A stretch of DNA of 24,307 nt. Origin: JAVXNW01 sp036645575 (GTDB lineage Bacteria > Bacillota > Clostridia > Christensenellales > Aristaeellaceae). The notes under the pieces are model-generated. The model saw only the letters and a program-made list of their open reading frames with translations. It had not been told where the DNA came from and searched no databases. Location of the stretch: assembly GCA_036645575.1 (NCBI GenBank), contig JAVXNW010000034.1:1-24307 (forward strand). The letters are read 5' to 3'. The position numbers were made by a program, and so were the translations under genes. This document shows, in pieces, positions 23,608-24,307 of this stretch (its first letter is position 1; each line of letters starts with the position of its first letter).

Positions 23608-24180
23608 ATGGAGATGGAGAAGCGCTATCAGGCGCTGGTCGATACGGTGCTGGCGGAGCACAAGCGCGTATTTGAGAAGCAGGATCTGGCGCAGGTGCGC
23701 GACTTTATGGATGCGATTCTGGCGTCCCGGCGCATCTTTGTGATGGGGGTCGGGCGCGAGGGGATTGCGGCGCGCGGGTTTGCGATGCGGCTCATGCACT
23801 TGGGCAAGGAAGTCCACTGGGTATGGGACGACACGACGCCAGGGATGGCGAAGGGCGATCTATTTATCGCGGTGAGCGGCTCGGGCAAGATCGGCCACAT
23901 TCACTACGTGGTCGCGCAGGCGAAGGCGACGGGCGCGACGATTGCGGTCGTGACAGGCGCGCCGAACCAGGAGACGCCAGCGCTAGCGGACGTCGTGCTG
24001 TTTGTGCCCGCGTTTGTGTTTAACGGAACCGACGAGCGCTGCGTTCCGTCGGTGCAGCCGATGGGCGCGCTGTTTGAGCAACACTGTTTTTTGCTGTACG
24101 ACATGGTGATCATGATGCTAGAATCAGAATTGCAGCTGGATCATCGCGCAATGGCCGCGCGCCACCGCAACGTAGAATAG
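23608..24180 (+). CDS. SIS-domain sugar-phosphate isomerase, 6-phospho-3-hexuloisomerase-like
   Basis: A 190-residue single SIS-domain cytosolic protein. GVGREGIAARGFAMRLMHLG, SGSGKIGH and the near-terminal QPMGALFEQ closely resemble HxlB of Bacillus, which interconverts arabino-3-hexulose 6-phosphate and fructose 6-phosphate in the ribulose monophosphate route. Length also fits (HxlB is 185 residues). No hexulose-phosphate synthase gene is in the window, and the transporter context suggests a role in sugar catabolism rather than formaldehyde fixation. The start is uncertain: GTG 23599, ATG 23608 and ATG 23614 are all in frame. ATG 23608 is a compromise. It is the last gene visible in the transporter operon. 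Confidence 0.85.
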   Translation: MEMEKRYQALVDTVLAEHKRVFEKQDLAQVRDFMDAILASRRIFVMGVGREGIAARGFAMRLMHLGKEVHWVWDDTTPGMAKGDLFIAVSGSGKIGHIHYVVAQAKATGATIAVVTGAPNQETPALADVVLFVPAFVFNGTDERCVPSVQPMGALFEQHCFLLYDMVIMMLESELQLDHRAMAARHRNVE

Positions 24181-24199
24181 CGCGCGCGTGAGCGCGCGC
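24180..24199 (+). other. GC hairpin after the isomerase gene
   Basis: GCGCGCGC (24180-24187) and GCGCGCGC (24192-24199) pair around a GTGA loop. No T run follows, so it is at best a stability hairpin or a terminator of unusual form. The 99-bp repeat begins 10 bp later. Confidence 0.5.
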
Positions 24200-24208
24200 A
24201 TGTGGTCA

Positions 24209-24307
24209 AGGCAGCCCGGCACTGCGGTGCCGTGCTACGCTCACGCGGTGATTGAACGCGAAAGGTGGGCTGCTCGCCCCCTTTCACACTATCCCCTCGA
24301 GCTGTAC
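24209..24307 (-). repeat. 99-bp structured repeat, right copy (inverted)
   Basis: The reverse complement of this segment aligns gap-free with 21-119 (89 of 99 identical). Hairpin 1 lies at 24258-24287 and keeps 10 main pairs plus a single bulge. Hairpin 2 at 24211-24238 keeps its form with one mismatch and one G-U pair. The copy runs to the last base of the window, so its outer edge is unseen. It lies 28 bp after the isomerase stop codon. Confidence 0.9.

Noticed and set aside
1..24307. CRISPR arrays, tRNA or rRNA genes, integrases or phage genes
   Set aside because: No regularly spaced direct repeats, tRNA-like cloverleaf or relevant protein motifs were seen on either strand.

Overview
The window is about 24.3 kb of GC-rich DNA in which all fifteen recognised genes lie on the + strand. 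The content suggests a high-GC member of the Bacillota, probably Clostridia. The pointers are strong AGGAGG-type ribosome binding sites, GTG starts, a yybP-ykoY manganese riboswitch, a greA-lysS pair, a YesM/YesN-type two-component system and a CUT2-type sugar ABC transporter. The order is not provable from the sequence. All functions below come from reading motifs; no database search was run.

Layout. (1) 199-2432: murJ (lipid II flippase), overlapped by a YjjG-like HAD phosphatase, with an extended -10 promoter in front. (2) 2433-5501: a P-type Ca2+/Mn2+ ATPase behind a 420-nt leader. The leader holds a promoter, a yybP-ykoY (Mn2+) aptamer and an intrinsic terminator that shares bases with aptamer helix P1. 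A 159-bp palindromic MITE-like element sits inside the aptamer's P4 hairpin. (3) 5619-11609: a signalling operon with its own promoter. It holds a REC-GGDEF(degenerate)-EAL c-di-GMP phosphodiesterase, a BvgS/EvgS-like hybrid histidine kinase with two periplasmic binding domains, and a stand-alone Hpt protein. Together they could form a complete phosphorelay ending in c-di-GMP breakdown. (4) 11697-13895: greA-lysS with a strong promoter, a structured leader and a terminator. (5) 14026-15313: two unrecognised membrane-anchored proteins. (6) 15404-18782: YesM-type kinase and YesN-type AraC-family response regulator, overlapping. (7) 18868-24180: solute-binding protein, an intercistronic terminator, a double-domain ATPase, two permeases and a SIS-domain sugar-phosphate isomerase resembling 6-phospho-3-hexuloisomerase. 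The adjacent kinase/regulator pair is the likely controller of this uptake operon.

Both ends of the window carry the same 99-bp repeat in inverted orientation (21-119 and 24209-24307, 89 of 99 bases identical). It folds into two main hairpins, and most differences between the copies preserve the pairing of the first one. That is what a structured RNA or a maintained palindromic element would show. This repeat and the element-bearing manganese riboswitch are the most unusual things in the window. No CRISPR array, tRNA, rRNA, complete insertion sequence or prophage was seen.
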